The notes below the pieces were generated by a model, which did no database searches, was not told the DNA's origin, and was given only the letters and a program-made list of their open reading frames with translations. A program made the translations under genes and the position numbers. From contig NZ_JAGGOW010000008.1 of assembly GCF_018614135.1 (NCBI RefSeq), positions 1 to 43,109 of the forward strand: a stretch of DNA of 43,109 nucleotides, in the 5' to 3' direction. Every line of letters starts with the position of its first letter. The stretch's first letter is position 1. This document shows, in pieces, positions 1 to 8,974 of the stretch. Source of the stretch: Streptomyces sp. ISL-66. Its GTDB lineage: Bacteria; Actinomycetota; Actinomycetes; Streptomycetales; Streptomycetaceae.

Positions 1-1
1 G

Positions 2-1105
2 CTCGGGGTCACCCGCGCCACCGCCGGGGCCGTCGCCGCCGAGCTGGAGGCGCTCGGCCTGATCCGCGTCGACTCCCGCCCCGGCGGGGCCGGCGGCGCG
101 CAGGGCCGTCCCTCGCACCGGCTCTCCGTGGACGAGAACGGGCCGGTGGCGCTGGCCGCGCAGGTGCACTCGGACGGGTTCCGCGCCGCCCTGGTCGGCC
201 TCGGCGGCCGGATCGTGGCCACCGCCCCCGGAAGGGTCCCCGTCTCCGCCGACCCGGCGCAGGTGCTCGGCGCGGTCGTCGAAGCCGGCGCCGCGCTGCT
301 CGCGCAGACCGGCCGGCGCTGCATCGGCGCGGGCCTGGCGGTGCCCTCGGCGGTCGCGGAGCCGGAGGGCACGGCGCTGAACCCGCTGCACCTGGCCTGG
401 CCGGCCGGCTCTCCCGTACGGGACGTCTTCGCCGCGTGCGTGAAGGCCGCCGGCATCGACGGCCCTGCGCTGACCGGCAACGACGTCAACCTCGCCGCAC
501 TCGCCGAGCACCGGCACGGCGCCGGCCGCGGCGCCCAGCACCTGCTGTGCGTGGCCACCGGACACCGCGGGGTCGGCGGGGCGCTCGTCCTGGACGGCCG
601 CCTGCACAGCGGGAGTTCGGGCCTGGCCCTGGAAGTCGGCCACCTCACCGTGAATCCGGAGGGGCGCGCCTGCTACTGCGGAAGCCGCGGCTGCCTCGAC
701 GTCGAGGCGGACCCCTTGGCCTTCCTCACCACCGCCGGGCGCACGCCCGGACCGGAGGTGTCGCTGCTCCAACAGGCCCGGGACCTGCTGCGCGAGGAGT
801 ACGCCGATCCAGGCGTGCGAGCGGCCACGGAAGAGCTCATCGACAGGCTCGGCCTCGGCCTCGCGGGCCTGGTGAACATCCTGAACCCGGACCGGATCAT
901 CCTCGGCGGCCTCCACCGGGAGCTGCTCCACGCCGACCCCGAGCGGCTGCGCGCGGTGGTCGCGGACCGCAGCCTGTGGGGGCGCAGCGGAGGCGTGCCG
1001 ATCCTGCCCTGCACGCTCGACCACAACAGCCTGGTCGGAGCCGCCGAGCTGGCGTGGCAGCCGGTACTGGACGACCCCCTCGGGGCCCTGGGGGCGGCGG
1101 CCTGA
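2..1105 (+). CDS. ROK family transcriptional regulator, 5' end cut by window
   Basis: The frame is open from base 2, so the N-terminus lies outside the window. The first 20-30 codons look like the recognition helix and wing of a winged helix-turn-helix (ATAGAVAAELEALGLIRVD). A ROK (repressor/ORF/kinase) fold follows. It carries the segment TGNDVNLAALAEH, an ExGH-type motif (EVGHLTV), and the zinc-binding CxCGxxGCxD motif (CYCGSRGCLD, about 671-700). Where sugar kinases have an N-terminal DxGGT phosphate loop, this protein reads VHSDGFRAAL, so it is more likely a NagC/XylR-type DNA-binding sugar sensor than a kinase. The inducer is unknown. The gene converges on the RsbW-like ATPase gene, with 42 bp between the two stops. 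The family is secure; the regulatory target is not visible. Confidence 0.9.
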   Translation, partial: LGVTRATAGAVAAELEALGLIRVDSRPGGAGGAQGRPSHRLSVDENGPVALAAQVHSDGFRAALVGLGGRIVATAPGRVPVSADPAQVLGAVVEAGAALLAQTGRRCIGAGLAVPSAVAEPEGTALNPLHLAWPAGSPVRDVFAACVKAAGIDGPALTGNDVNLAALAEHRHGAGRGAQHLLCVATGHRGVGGALVLDGRLHSGSSGLALEVGHLTVNPEGRACYCGSRGCLDVEADPLAFLTTAGRTPGPEVSLLQQARDLLREEYADPGVRAATEELIDRLGLGLAGLVNILNPDRIILGGLHRELLHADPERLRAVVADRSLWGRSGGVPILPCTLDHNSLVGAAELAWQPVLDDPLGALGAAA

Positions 1106-1147
1106 CGGCCTGACGCGCCCCTCCCGGGGGACCCGGCGGCCGGAGCC

Positions 1148-1774
1148 CTACCCGGGCCGGGCACCGACCGAGGCCGCCACCGGCCGGCCGGCGGAGACGG
1201 GTTCGGCGGGAACGGCGGTGAGCGGGGCCTGTGCAGGGCTCCGTACCGGCTTGGTCTTGCCCAGGAGCACCGGATGGTGCGGGGCGGCCGGGCCCGGTGC
1301 GGCGCGCAGGGAGAACCACACGACCTTGCCCGGACCGTCGGGCCGGTGCCGTGCCCCCCACGCCTCGCTGAGGGCCTCCACGAGCGCGAGGCCGCGCCCG
1401 GAGGTCTCCAGCGCGTCGGCCGGGTCGGGCCGGTCGGTTCCGGCGGCTTCGGTGGCAGCTGCGGCCTCCGCGGCGACCGCGACCCCCACCGCCCCCGCGG
1501 ACGCCCGGAGGACCGGGAGGCGCGGATCGCTGTCGTAGACGGACACGGTCAGCCGGCCGAGGCGGAGCTCGATCTCGACCGTGCAGGTCTTGTCCGGCTG
1601 CGCGTGGCGGTGGACGTTGCTGAGCAGTTCGGTCACGCCGAGCGCGGCCCGGTCTATGAGCGGATCGAGCTGCCAGTGGCGCAGTTGCGCTGAAACGATG
1701 CGGCGGATCTGTCCGATCCGCAAGGGCAGGGCCTGCAGTTCGACGACGCAGTGCCTGCGGGAATGTCTGATCAC
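1148..1774 (-). CDS. ATP-binding protein, RsbW/SpoIIAB-like HATPase_c_2
   Basis: A 208-residue protein with the GHKL ATPase signature of anti-sigma-factor kinases: N-box ELLSNVHRHA near residue 50, a G1-type Asp in VSVYDSDPRLP, and a G2 box SGRGLALVEALSEAWG near residue 128. The last ~60 residues are Ala/Pro/Gly-rich and probably disordered. Proteins of this group, numerous in Streptomyces, bind anti-anti-sigma or sigma partners and can phosphorylate an STAS protein. No STAS or sigma gene adjoins it here, so its partner is unknown. The start is GTG at 1774, about 9 nt after GGGGAG. It is divergent from the PLP enzyme gene. Confidence 0.85.
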   Translation of the reverse strand: MIRHSRRHCVVELQALPLRIGQIRRIVSAQLRHWQLDPLIDRAALGVTELLSNVHRHAQPDKTCTVEIELRLGRLTVSVYDSDPRLPVLRASAGAVGVAVAAEAAAATEAAGTDRPDPADALETSGRGLALVEALSEAWGARHRPDGPGKVVWFSLRAAPGPAAPHHPVLLGKTKPVRSPAQAPLTAVPAEPVSAGRPVAASVGARPG

Positions 1775-1802
1775 GGCTGCGACTCCCCGATATCAGTGTT
1801 AC

Positions 1803-1891
1803 GGGTGCTGCACCCTCGGTGACGCCTCCCCAGGGTCACCCACTGTGGGCCGGTGTGCAACCGAACGCGATCGAAAGGGATCCATATGGAT
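1803..1891. promoter_or_regulatory. Divergent promoter region with two short palindromes
   Basis: The 228 bp between the RsbW-like gene and the PLP enzyme gene are visibly more AT-rich than the flanks. They contain GGGTGCTGCACCC (1803-1815) and the perfect 12-bp palindrome ATCCATATGGAT (1880-1891). Both are plausible regulator-binding sites. No regulator is assigned. Confidence 0.35.
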
Positions 1892-1934
1892 ACCCAAAGT
1901 GACCGTTTGTGCAGGTGAGGAGGGTACATTGCGA

Positions 1935-2006
1935 ATGCGGAGCGAAGAGACGCGCACCCGCGGAAAACGCGGGACCTCGGGAAGTACGAAGGAGCACGGC
2001 GCATGA
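1935..2006 (+). CDS. Possible 23-residue leader ORF coupled to the PLP enzyme
   Basis: A strong Shine-Dalgarno-like run (GGTGAGGAGGG, 1914-1924) lies 10 nt before ATG 1935. The short frame reads [20 protein letters not shown] and three more residues. Its TGA (2004-2006) overlaps the ATG (2003) of the next gene as ATGA, a typical translational-coupling arrangement. An in-frame TTG at 1929 could add two residues. The peptide is basic and matches no family I recognise. It could also be untranslated leader that happens to be open, because the downstream gene has its own AAGGAG. Confidence 0.3.
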   Translation: MRSEETRTRGKRGTSGSTKEHGA

Positions 2007-3130
2007 GCAGCACCGGTAGGACTGCCACGACCATCGACGTCGATCGCAGCGACGCGGACTACCGGGCCTGGCTGAAGGAAGCCGTCCGCAAGGTCCAGGC
2101 CGATGCCAACCGCTCCGCCGACACCCACCTGCTGCGCTTCCCGCTTCCCGAGGCCTGGGGCATCGACCTGTACCTCAAGGACGAGTCCACCCACCCCACG
2201 GGCTCCCTCAAGCACCGCCTCGCCCGTTCCCTGTTCCTCTACGCCCTCTGCAACGGCTGGATCCGGCCCGGCCGCCCCGTCATCGAGGCCTCGTCCGGAT
2301 CCACCGCCGTCTCGGAGGCGTACTTCGCCAAGCTGATCGGCGTCCCGTTCATCGCGGTCATGCCGCGTACGACGAGCCCCGAGAAGTGCCGGCTCATCGA
2401 GTTCCACGGCGGCGAATGCCACTTCGTCGACGACTCGATGAAGATGTACGAGGAGTCGGCCGAGCTCGCGGCGCGGACCGGCGGGCACTACATGGACCAG
2501 TTCACGTACGCGGAGCGCGCGACCGACTGGCGTGGCAACAACAACATCGCAGAATCGATTTACCAGCAGCTGCGCCTGGAGCGTTACCCCGAGCCCGCAT
2601 GGGTCGTGGCCACGGCGGGTACCGGCGGCACCTCCGCGACCATCGCGCGCTACGTGCACTACATGCAGCACGACACCCGCATCTGCGTCCCGGACCCGGA
2701 GAACTCCTGCTTCTTCGACGGCTGGACGAGCAACGACCCGCACGCGACCAGCGACTGCGGATCGCGCATCGAGGGCATCGGCCGGCCCCGCATGGAGCCG
2801 AGCTTCGTGCCCGGCGCCATCGACCGGATGATGAGGGTCCCGGACGCGGCGAGCGTCGCCGCGTGCCGCGCGCTGGAGGCGGCGATCGGCCGCAAGGCGG
2901 GCGGTTCCACCGGTACGGGCGTCTGGAGCGCGCTGAAGATCATCTCGGAGATGGTGGCGGAGGGCCGCACGGGCAGCGTCGTCACCCTGCTCTGCGACTC
3001 CGGCGACCGCTACCTGGACAAGTACTACTCCGACGAGTGGCTCGCGGCCCAGGGCCTCGACATCGCCCCGTACACGAAGACGCTCGAGAACCTCCTGGCG
3101 ACCGGGGAGTGGCGCGAGCCCGTCGCCTGA
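2003..3130 (+). CDS. PLP-dependent cysteine synthase-family enzyme
   Basis: A 375-residue fold-type II PLP enzyme (Pfam PALP; CysK/CBS group). The PLP-binding lysine is K70 in [11 protein letters not shown]. The substrate-carboxylate loop EASSGSTA is at about 95-102 and the glycine-rich phosphate-binding loop [10 protein letters not shown] at about 204-213. Relatives in actinobacteria are annotated as cysteine synthase-like, and the mycobacterial Cds1 (Rv3684) is a cysteine desulfhydrase. Sequence alone does not decide between O-acetylserine sulfhydrylation and H2S-producing desulfhydration. The absence of a CBS-domain tail argues against a full cystathionine beta-synthase. The start is ATG 2003, preceded by AAGGAG at about 1989. 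A short upstream ORF may be translationally coupled. Confidence 0.9.
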   Translation: MSSTGRTATTIDVDRSDADYRAWLKEAVRKVQADANRSADTHLLRFPLPEAWGIDLYLKDESTHPTGSLKHRLARSLFLYALCNGWIRPGRPVIEASSGSTAVSEAYFAKLIGVPFIAVMPRTTSPEKCRLIEFHGGECHFVDDSMKMYEESAELAARTGGHYMDQFTYAERATDWRGNNNIAESIYQQLRLERYPEPAWVVATAGTGGTSATIARYVHYMQHDTRICVPDPENSCFFDGWTSNDPHATSDCGSRIEGIGRPRMEPSFVPGAIDRMMRVPDAASVAACRALEAAIGRKAGGSTGTGVWSALKIISEMVAEGRTGSVVTLLCDSGDRYLDKYYSDEWLAAQGLDIAPYTKTLENLLATGEWREPVA

Positions 3131-3162
3131 CCGTTCGCTGCGGCCGCCGGGCCGGACGGTTC

Positions 3163-3666
3163 CTACTGATCCGCTCCGCGCCGGGCCACCAGCCGCCGGG
3201 CCACCAGCCGCCGGTCCAACTCGCGGACCGCGGAGCGGAAGGAGTAGCCCAGGCCCGGGCGGGCGGCGGCGAGGGCGAACCGGACAGGGGCCGGGCCGTC
3301 CGCCGCGAAGGTCCACCGGACGTGGGTGCCGGAGCCGGAGGGGGTGAGCCGCCATTCCTCCAGCAGGGCCCGGACGCCGGGGGCGTTGGTCTCGTCGACC
3401 CGGTACGCGTAGCGCTGCTCCGGATCCGCCGCCATGATCGTCTCCTGGAAGCGGACCCCGCCCACCAGCTTGATCTCGCGCCCGGCGCCGCCGTGCGCGG
3501 GCCGGGCCAGGGTGACGGCCCTGAACCACCGCGGCCAGTCCTCGACCTCCTCGGCCAGCGCCCGGTACACGGCCTCGGGGGAGGCCGTGGCCCTCGCGCT
3601 GAAGACCAGGCGTATCGGGGCGTTCTCGGTGAAGTCCAGCCCCACGGGGCGGAGTCGGCGAGCCAT
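3163..3666 (-). CDS. SRPBCC family protein
   Basis: A 167-residue polyketide-cyclase/START-like (SRPBCC) protein. It has the N-terminal strand LVFSARATASPEAVYRAL with ENAPIR before it, the WPRWFRAVT segment after helix 1, and alternating strands ending in GTHVRWTF. These proteins form a hydrophobic ligand cavity; the ligand is unknown. The start at 3666 is chosen because AGGGAG lies 10 nt upstream and the conserved domain begins there, although the frame is open further. The C-terminus carries a repeated RRLVA (RRLVARRLVARR) from a 15-bp duplication near 3175-3210. It is divergent from the GNAT gene. Confidence 0.82.
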   Translation of the reverse strand: MARRLRPVGLDFTENAPIRLVFSARATASPEAVYRALAEEVEDWPRWFRAVTLARPAHGGAGREIKLVGGVRFQETIMAADPEQRYAYRVDETNAPGVRALLEEWRLTPSGSGTHVRWTFAADGPAPVRFALAAARPGLGYSFRSAVRELDRRLVARRLVARRGADQ

Positions 3667-3724
3667 GTCGGTACTCCCTGGGTTCGGTCGAAGGTCGGCG
3701 GCATCCGGCCGCGGCGTGCGGCAT

Positions 3725-3760
3725 GGACGGGCTGCCGGACGGGCTGCCGGACGGGCTGCC
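3725..3760. repeat. Three tandem 12-bp repeats
   Basis: GGACGGGCTGCC occurs three times back to back (3725-3736, 3737-3748, 3749-3760) in the divergent promoter region between the SRPBCC and GNAT genes. Such tracts can vary in copy number and so alter promoter spacing. Confidence 0.85.
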
Positions 3761-3832
3761 ACCCTAGCTGGCGGACCGTCAGATGTCCGCCGCGCGGTGG
3801 CGAACCCGTTTCGCGGACCCCTCCCCGGCCGG

Positions 3833-3838
3833 GACAAT
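3833..3838 (+). promoter_or_regulatory. -10-like hexamer for a leaderless GNAT transcript
   Basis: GACAAT is followed by 7 nt and then ATG 3846, and no Shine-Dalgarno sequence is visible. This is the spacing expected when transcription starts at the A of the start codon. Confidence 0.4.
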
Positions 3839-3845
3839 GCGGTGC

Positions 3846-4352
3846 ATGCTTATCAGAGCAGCGCGCATCGACGAACTGCCCCTCCTCCAGGACATCGAGA
3901 GGGCCGCCGGGGAGTGCTTCCGGGCCATCGGCATGCCGGAGATCGCCGACGACGAACCGCTCCCGCTGGAGGAACTCCTCGGCTACCGGCGGGCCGGACT
4001 GGCCTGGGTCGCGGCCGACGGGACGGGAAGCCCCGTCGGATACCTCATCGCCGACCGGGTCGACGGAAACCTCCACGTCGAGCAGGTGTCGGTGCACCCG
4101 GACAGCGCGCGCCGCCGCGTCGGGCGGTCCCTGCTGGAGCACCTGGCAGAGCGGGCCGGGGCGGAGGGCGCCCCCGCACTGACCCTCACCACCTTCACCG
4201 ACGTCCCGTGGAACGCCCCGTACTACGCCCGTTGCGGCTTCCGGACCCTGGAGGAGGGCTGCCTCGGGCCCGGGCTGCGCGACATCCGCGACCGGGAAGC
4301 CGTACACGGCCTCGACCGCTGGCCCCGGGTGTGCATGCGCCGCGACCTGTGA
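3846..4352 (+). CDS. GNAT family N-acetyltransferase
   Basis: A 168-residue single-domain acetyl-CoA-dependent acetyltransferase. The N-terminal strand and helix read MLIRAARIDELPLLQDIE, with a central strand GYLIADRVDGNLHVEQVSV. The acetyl-CoA pyrophosphate loop is the motif A stretch HPDSARRRVGRSLLEHL (expected R/Q-x-x-G-x-G/A, here RRRVGR). The C-terminal strand is APYYARCGFRTLE. The start is placed at ATG 3846, where the GNAT fold begins and a -10-like hexamer sits at leaderless distance; an in-frame ATG at 3783 would only add an unstructured basic leader. The acceptor substrate cannot be told from sequence. Confidence 0.87.
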   Translation: MLIRAARIDELPLLQDIERAAGECFRAIGMPEIADDEPLPLEELLGYRRAGLAWVAADGTGSPVGYLIADRVDGNLHVEQVSVHPDSARRRVGRSLLEHLAERAGAEGAPALTLTTFTDVPWNAPYYARCGFRTLEEGCLGPGLRDIRDREAVHGLDRWPRVCMRRDL

Positions 4353-4375
4353 CGGCGGGCGGCCGGCCCGGCCCC

Positions 4376-4425
4376 GGCCAGCCGCCGACTCCCGGCGGCC
4401 GATCGCCGACTCCCGGCGGCTGGCC
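4376..4425. terminator. Hairpin between convergent genes
   Basis: GGCCAGCCGCCG (4376-4387) pairs perfectly with CGGCGGCTGGCC (4414-4425) around a 26-nt loop that is itself self-complementary. It lies between the convergent GNAT and beta-helix/AAA+ genes, with no T tract. It probably acts as a bidirectional terminator. Confidence 0.55.
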
Positions 4426-4467
4426 GCCGGCCCCGGTGGTCGGGAGCCCGCGGCCGGCAACGCCCGG

Positions 4468-6969
4468 TCAGGTCACCGGCGTCGGAGCCACCGGCACCAC
4501 GGCGGCCGCCGGCAGGTCCGGCAGGTCCGGCAGGTCCTCCGGAAACAGCAGGGTGAGATCGTCCGTACTCGGCTCCGGCAGCTGCGCCACCCGCCCCGCG
4601 TGCCGCTCGACCATCGACTCGAAGGTCTGGCGGGCGGTGCGGCCGTTGCCGAAGGCCGCCCCCTTCGGAAGGTCGGTGAAGTACGTCAGCAGCGCATCGG
4701 CGGTCTTCTCGCCGAGGCGGTACTCGTGCTCCTCCGTCTGCTGTTCCACGATCCGCAACAGCTCCTCGGGCCCGTAGTCCCCGAAGGTGATGGTCCGGGA
4801 GAAGCGCGAGGCCACTCCCGGGTTGACGGTCAGGAAGCGGTCCATCTCCGCCGTGTACCCGGCGACGATCACCACCACCGCGTCCCGGTGGTCCTCCATC
4901 AGCTTCACCAGCGTGTCGATCGCCTCGCGCCCGAAGTCGCGGCCCGAGTCCTCGGGCGCCAGCGCGTACGCCTCGTCGATGAACAGCACCCCGCCCCGCG
5001 CCCGCTCGAAGGCCTCCTGGGTGCGGATCGCCGTGGAACCGATGTGCTCGCCGACCAGGTCCACCCGGGACACCTCCACCAGGTGCCCGCGCTCGAGCAC
5101 CCCGAGGGAGGCCAGGATCTCCCCGTAGAGCCGGGCCACGGTGGTCTTTCCCGTACCGGGGGAGCCGGTGAAGACCAGGTGGCGGCGGACCGAGGCCGCC
5201 TTCAGGCCCGCCTGCTGCCGCCGCCGGCCCACCTCGATCATGTCGGTGAGCGCGCGGACCTCGCGCTTGACGCTGTCCAGCCCCACCAGTGCGTCGAGTT
5301 GGCCGAGCACCGCGCCCGAGTCGCGCCCCGCCGCCGACCCGTCGACGGCCGGGTCCGCCTCGTCCCCCGGCCGCTGAGCCGGTACCGGACCGGCCGCCGA
5401 CCGCGCCGCCACGGGACTCTGCCGGGCCGCGACCGTACGGATCCCCGCGCGCTCCCCGGCCGCCACCGCGCCCGAGGCCGAGTGGGCGGCGAGCCGCGGC
5501 CCCGACTCGTCGCTCGTGCAGTCCTCGGCGACCGGGCCGTCTTCCGCGAACTCGTAACCCCCGCGCGCGCTGCGCTCGGTGTGGCAGCGGTTCAGCGTGG
5601 TGCGGCAGCCGTCGAGGACGTGGAAACCGAAGCCGGCGCTGCCCGTGACCCGGCACGCCGTGAAGGTGCCGCGGCCCGCGGCCGACACGTAGAACCCGGC
5701 CTCCGCGGGAGAAGTGACCGTGCACCGCTCCAGCACGGGATCGGCGCCCTTGGTCACGATCACGCCGGTCTGGACGGAGTCGATCGAGCAGTTGGCGAGC
5801 GTGCCGCCGCTGCCGTGGTCGCGGAACCAGGCGCCGGTCGCCGCTTCGCGGATCCGGCAGTCGTCCAGCTGGGCCGTCGCCCCGTCGCTCACCGAGACCG
5901 CGGTGTTGCGGACCTGGGAGAGATCGCTGTCCACGACGTCCACGCGCGAACCCCGGTCCAGCACGAACAGCGCGTCCGGCACGTCGTGCACCCGGCAGGA
6001 GTCCAGGGAGGCGCTGGCGCCGTCACTGATCCAGACGGCGGGATAGTCGCCCGTGCTGTCGTAGATCTCGCAGGCGTCGGCGACGACCCGGGTGCCCGGA
6101 TCCCACACCGACAGACCGTTGCGCCCGAAGCGGCGCACGGTCGTGCGGCTGAGCGTCAGCACCGACCGGGAGCGCAGGTCCACCGCGTTCTCCGGGATGT
6201 CGTGGATGTCGCAGCCGGCGAGGGTGAGCACGGCGTCCGTGTCGAGGGTGACCCCGTCGGCCGAAGTGCGGTGGACCGCGCAGTCGGTGAGCACCGCGGT
6301 GGCGCGCGCCGCGATCTGCACCCCGGCACCCTTGATCTCGTACACCTCGCAGCCCAGGGCCTCCAGGCCCGAGCCCTCGCCGGTCACCCCGATGCCCGCG
6401 CCCGTGGCGTGGTGGATCCGGCACCGCTCCAGCCGGGGACGGCCGCCTCCGCGCACCGAGACCCCGGCCTGTCCGGCGGCCACGACCTCGCACTCCTCGA
6501 ACACCCCGCCGCCGCCGTCCAGTACGGCGATCCCGACCCCGGCCGGATTCTCCACCGTGCACCGGCGGACCAGCGGACGCGCACCGGCGCCGCGGACCTC
6601 GATGCCGGCCGCCGACCGGGTGCTGACGCGGAGGTCGGTGAGCTCGGGGGAGCCGTCCTCGACGAGCAGCGCGGGCGCCGCCCGGTCCTGGCCCTCCAGG
6701 TACAGGTCCTGGACGACGGCCGAGGCGCGGATGGTGAGCGCGACCCCGTCGAGCGGAGCGATCCGCACCGAACCCAGGGCGCCCTCCGGCCCGCGCAGGG
6801 TCACGGCGTGGTGGAGCACCAGGTTCTCCCGGTAGGTGCCGGGAGCGATGGACAGGACGTCTCCGTCGCCCGCCACGGCCAGCGCGGCGGTCAGCGTCGC
6901 GTATTCACCGGAGCGGCGCCGCCACCGCGAAGTACTGCCGTGCGTCACCTGGACCGTGCCCTGAGCCAT
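4468..6969 (-). CDS. Right-handed beta-helix repeat protein fused to CbxX/EccA-type AAA+ ATPase
   Basis: About 833 residues. Residues ~20-490 form a series of ~22-residue coils of right-handed parallel beta-helix type, each with a pattern like L-x-x-C-x-I/V-x-x-x-x-x-x-G-V/I (for example [18 protein letters not shown]). This is the fold of pectate lyases and carbohydrate- or protein-binding beta-solenoids. A ~70-residue Ala-rich linker follows, then a CbxX/CfqX-family AAA+ domain with Walker [11 protein letters not shown] (~600-609), Walker [11 protein letters not shown] (~660-669) and the VASRFSRTI arginine-finger region. That AAA+ type is shared with EccA of type VII secretion and SpoVK. 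No signal peptide or membrane segment is seen, so the beta-helix is likely cytoplasmic. The start at 6969 (MAQG) has a G-rich upstream run; an in-frame ATG at 7008 is possible. It is likely a chaperone-like remodeller whose target is presented by the solenoid. Confidence 0.85.
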   Translation of the reverse strand: MAQGTVQVTHGSTSRWRRRSGEYATLTAALAVAGDGDVLSIAPGTYRENLVLHHAVTLRGPEGALGSVRIAPLDGVALTIRASAVVQDLYLEGQDRAAPALLVEDGSPELTDLRVSTRSAAGIEVRGAGARPLVRRCTVENPAGVGIAVLDGGGGVFEECEVVAAGQAGVSVRGGGRPRLERCRIHHATGAGIGVTGEGSGLEALGCEVYEIKGAGVQIAARATAVLTDCAVHRTSADGVTLDTDAVLTLAGCDIHDIPENAVDLRSRSVLTLSRTTVRRFGRNGLSVWDPGTRVVADACEIYDSTGDYPAVWISDGASASLDSCRVHDVPDALFVLDRGSRVDVVDSDLSQVRNTAVSVSDGATAQLDDCRIREAATGAWFRDHGSGGTLANCSIDSVQTGVIVTKGADPVLERCTVTSPAEAGFYVSAAGRGTFTACRVTGSAGFGFHVLDGCRTTLNRCHTERSARGGYEFAEDGPVAEDCTSDESGPRLAAHSASGAVAAGERAGIRTVAARQSPVAARSAAGPVPAQRPGDEADPAVDGSAAGRDSGAVLGQLDALVGLDSVKREVRALTDMIEVGRRRQQAGLKAASVRRHLVFTGSPGTGKTTVARLYGEILASLGVLERGHLVEVSRVDLVGEHIGSTAIRTQEAFERARGGVLFIDEAYALAPEDSGRDFGREAIDTLVKLMEDHRDAVVVIVAGYTAEMDRFLTVNPGVASRFSRTITFGDYGPEELLRIVEQQTEEHEYRLGEKTADALLTYFTDLPKGAAFGNGRTARQTFESMVERHAGRVAQLPEPSTDDLTLLFPEDLPDLPDLPAAAVVPVAPTPVT

Positions 6970-7150
6970 GGTGCTGTCGTGCCCCCACCCTCGTGTTCGC
7001 GTGTTCACGTGCGCGTGTGATCACGTCGTCGATCCCCCGTGCCCGCGCGCCGGCTTGCCGTGTGCCCGCGCCGGCGAAGGGACCGCCGTGGCCGCAGCGA
7101 CGGCTGCGGCCGCTCCACCGTAGCGCGCGCGGGGCCGGTGAGTTGCCAGG

Positions 7151-7762
7151 TCAGCTGCCCGCCCCCGCGCGACCCCAGTCGGGCCCCGCCGCGGCCCATG
7201 CGCGGTCCAGCCGCATGTACCGCCGATGCATGAGCCTTCGTACGACCAGGCGGCGGACCGTCTCCCCCAGCGCGGCGATGCCGAAGGCGGCCGCCAGGCC
7301 CGCCAACCCCGCGTGGACGCTCGCGGCGGACGGGTCGAGGGGCTGCCCGACCAGTCGTCCGTGCGTGTCCGTCCATATGCGGAACCGGTCGCCGGGGCGC
7401 GGCGGTTCCTCCGCGGCGGGCACCGTGCCCTGGTGGCTGCTGCCGTCCGGCGCGGTCCACGACGCGACGATTTTCGAACGCTGCGGGGTCTGCCGCTGCG
7501 CCGCCGGATCGGCGTCCGCGCCCACGACGGGATCCGGCGTCGGCCGGACCACCACCGCCGGTACGAGGTACCGCTCCTGCCGCTGTTCGCGCGCGGCCCG
7601 CTGGAGCGTGCCGTCCACCCGCAGGCCGGCGGCGCAGCCGATGGCCGGAGCCACCACCAGGACGCACACCAGCGCGGCGAACGCCACCCATGCCTCGAAG
7701 AGGTCCGTCCGCCGGCGCAGCGGATTGCGCCGCCAGCGCCACACACCCAAAACTGTCCGCAC
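7151..7762 (-). CDS. Rv1733c-like membrane protein
   Basis: About 203 residues. The N-terminus VRTVLGVWRWRRNPLRRRTD is followed by a membrane segment (LFEAWVAFAALVCVLVVAPAIGCAAGL). Next come a ~100-residue soluble region with a W-T-A-P-D-G-S strand and the GDRFRIWTD motif, and a second membrane helix (AGLAGLAAAFGIAALG) with a basic tail. This two-TM layout with basic N-terminus is that of the actinobacterial Rv1733c family, whose function is unknown. The start is GTG 7762, with GGGGGAG about 9 nt upstream; the frame is open beyond it but not protein-like. It is on the same strand as the MOSC gene but 327 bp away, so it is probably its own unit. Confidence 0.8.
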   Translation of the reverse strand: MRTVLGVWRWRRNPLRRRTDLFEAWVAFAALVCVLVVAPAIGCAAGLRVDGTLQRAAREQRQERYLVPAVVVRPTPDPVVGADADPAAQRQTPQRSKIVASWTAPDGSSHQGTVPAAEEPPRPGDRFRIWTDTHGRLVGQPLDPSAASVHAGLAGLAAAFGIAALGETVRRLVVRRLMHRRYMRLDRAWAAAGPDWGRAGAGS

Positions 7763-8089
7763 GGTCCGGCTCCCCCAACTTGTGCCAGTCTCCGTCTGCC
7801 TGCCGCACCAGCCTCCCGCATGCCCCGGTGACGCGCATTTCGGGACCGGGGAGACCTGTGTCACCCGATCCGGTGCACGCCCGGTGGATGGCCGGTGCAC
7901 GTCTGGTGCGGGTCATGGGCGAAGCCGAGCCTGGCACCCTCCCTTCGTGCCCGCCTCGCGCCTTCCTCGCACGTCTCGAATGATCCAACGGGCAGGTCGG
8001 GCCGGTTGGTTCCATGGATGCGGCAGAGCCCCCCGAACGTGTCGTTCCGCCGTCCGTTCCGTCCCTCCGCCGATGGCGCGGGCCCGCCC
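7763..8089. other. Gene-free 327-bp region upstream of the Rv1733c-like gene
   Basis: No convincing ORF. The stretch holds the likely promoter of the minus-strand Rv1733c-like gene. Around 7869-7905 it holds two copies of CCGGTGCACG and a related CCGGTGGATG, spaced about two helical turns apart, which could be an operator. Confidence 0.4.
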
Positions 8090-8914
8090 TCACTCCAGGA
8101 CGCGGACCTCGTCGCCGACGCGGATCGTTCCCAGCCGCACCGGTACCAGCTGCCGCCCGAAGACCAGCGACTTCCCGGTCCGCCGGTGCTTGCCCAGGGT
8201 CATCAGCGGCTCCTTGCCCCGCTCGGCCGTGGCCTGGTCGGTGGTCGTCACGACGCAGCGTCCGCATTCGCGCGCCCCGCGGAACTCGGCTTCGCCGATC
8301 GCGATGCGCCGCCAGCCGTCCTCGGCCCATGCCTCGGCCCCCGACACCACGACGTTGGGGCGGAACCGGTTCATCGGGAGGGGGCCCTCGCCCGGGTGGT
8401 CCCCCTGGGCGATCAGCGAGTTGAGCGCGTCGAGCGACGCGAGGGTGGCGATCAGCAGCGGATAGCCGTCGGCGAGGCTCACGGTCTCGCCGGGCAGCGC
8501 GTAGTCGGGATCGATCTGCCGGCGCACGGCCGGGTCGTCCATGTGCACCATGCGCGCCGGAACTCCGAGGTACGCGCTGAACCAGTCGGCCGCGGCACGC
8601 GCCGCGACGACGGTCTCGATCTTCTGCCCGAACAGCTCCACCGGCTCCAGCGGACCCGGCTGCGGTACGTCCACCGTCAGGTCCGCCATGCCCGGCGCCG
8701 ACAGTGCGACCCCGCCGCCCCCCAGCGGACGGGCGCTCGCCAAGGCCAGCCTCGGTTGCCGGCGTTGGGTGATGACCGTGCCCTCGCTGTCCACCACCGC
8801 CCAGCGGCGGTCGGCGGCCAGACCCCAAGGCTCCACGGCCACCTCGTCGGGAGCTGTCCCCGCTACCGATTTGACGGGATGGACGTGGAGCGCTTGGACG
8901 TGCAATTTCGACAT
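8090..8914 (-). CDS. MOSC domain-containing protein (YcbX/mARC-like)
   Basis: 274 residues. The N-terminal beta-barrel (VQALHVHPVKSVAGTAPDE) is typical of MOSC_N, and a C-terminal MOSC domain contains FRPNVVVSG and the conserved cysteine region ARECGRCVVTTTDQ. In this family a conserved Cys coordinates the molybdenum cofactor; characterised members (YcbX, mARC) reduce N-hydroxylated compounds. Two Cys are present (CGRC). The start is ATG 8914, where the domain begins; no Shine-Dalgarno is seen, but CAGGAT sits 6 nt upstream, consistent with a leaderless message. The electron donor is not evident from neighbours. Confidence 0.88.
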   Translation of the reverse strand: MSKLHVQALHVHPVKSVAGTAPDEVAVEPWGLAADRRWAVVDSEGTVITQRRQPRLALASARPLGGGGVALSAPGMADLTVDVPQPGPLEPVELFGQKIETVVAARAAADWFSAYLGVPARMVHMDDPAVRRQIDPDYALPGETVSLADGYPLLIATLASLDALNSLIAQGDHPGEGPLPMNRFRPNVVVSGAEAWAEDGWRRIAIGEAEFRGARECGRCVVTTTDQATAERGKEPLMTLGKHRRTGKSLVFGRQLVPVRLGTIRVGDEVRVLE

Positions 8915-8974
8915 GGGGGCATCCTGCCAGCCGCCCCCGGGACCTCCGCGACGACCTCGACGGAACGGGCCGGG

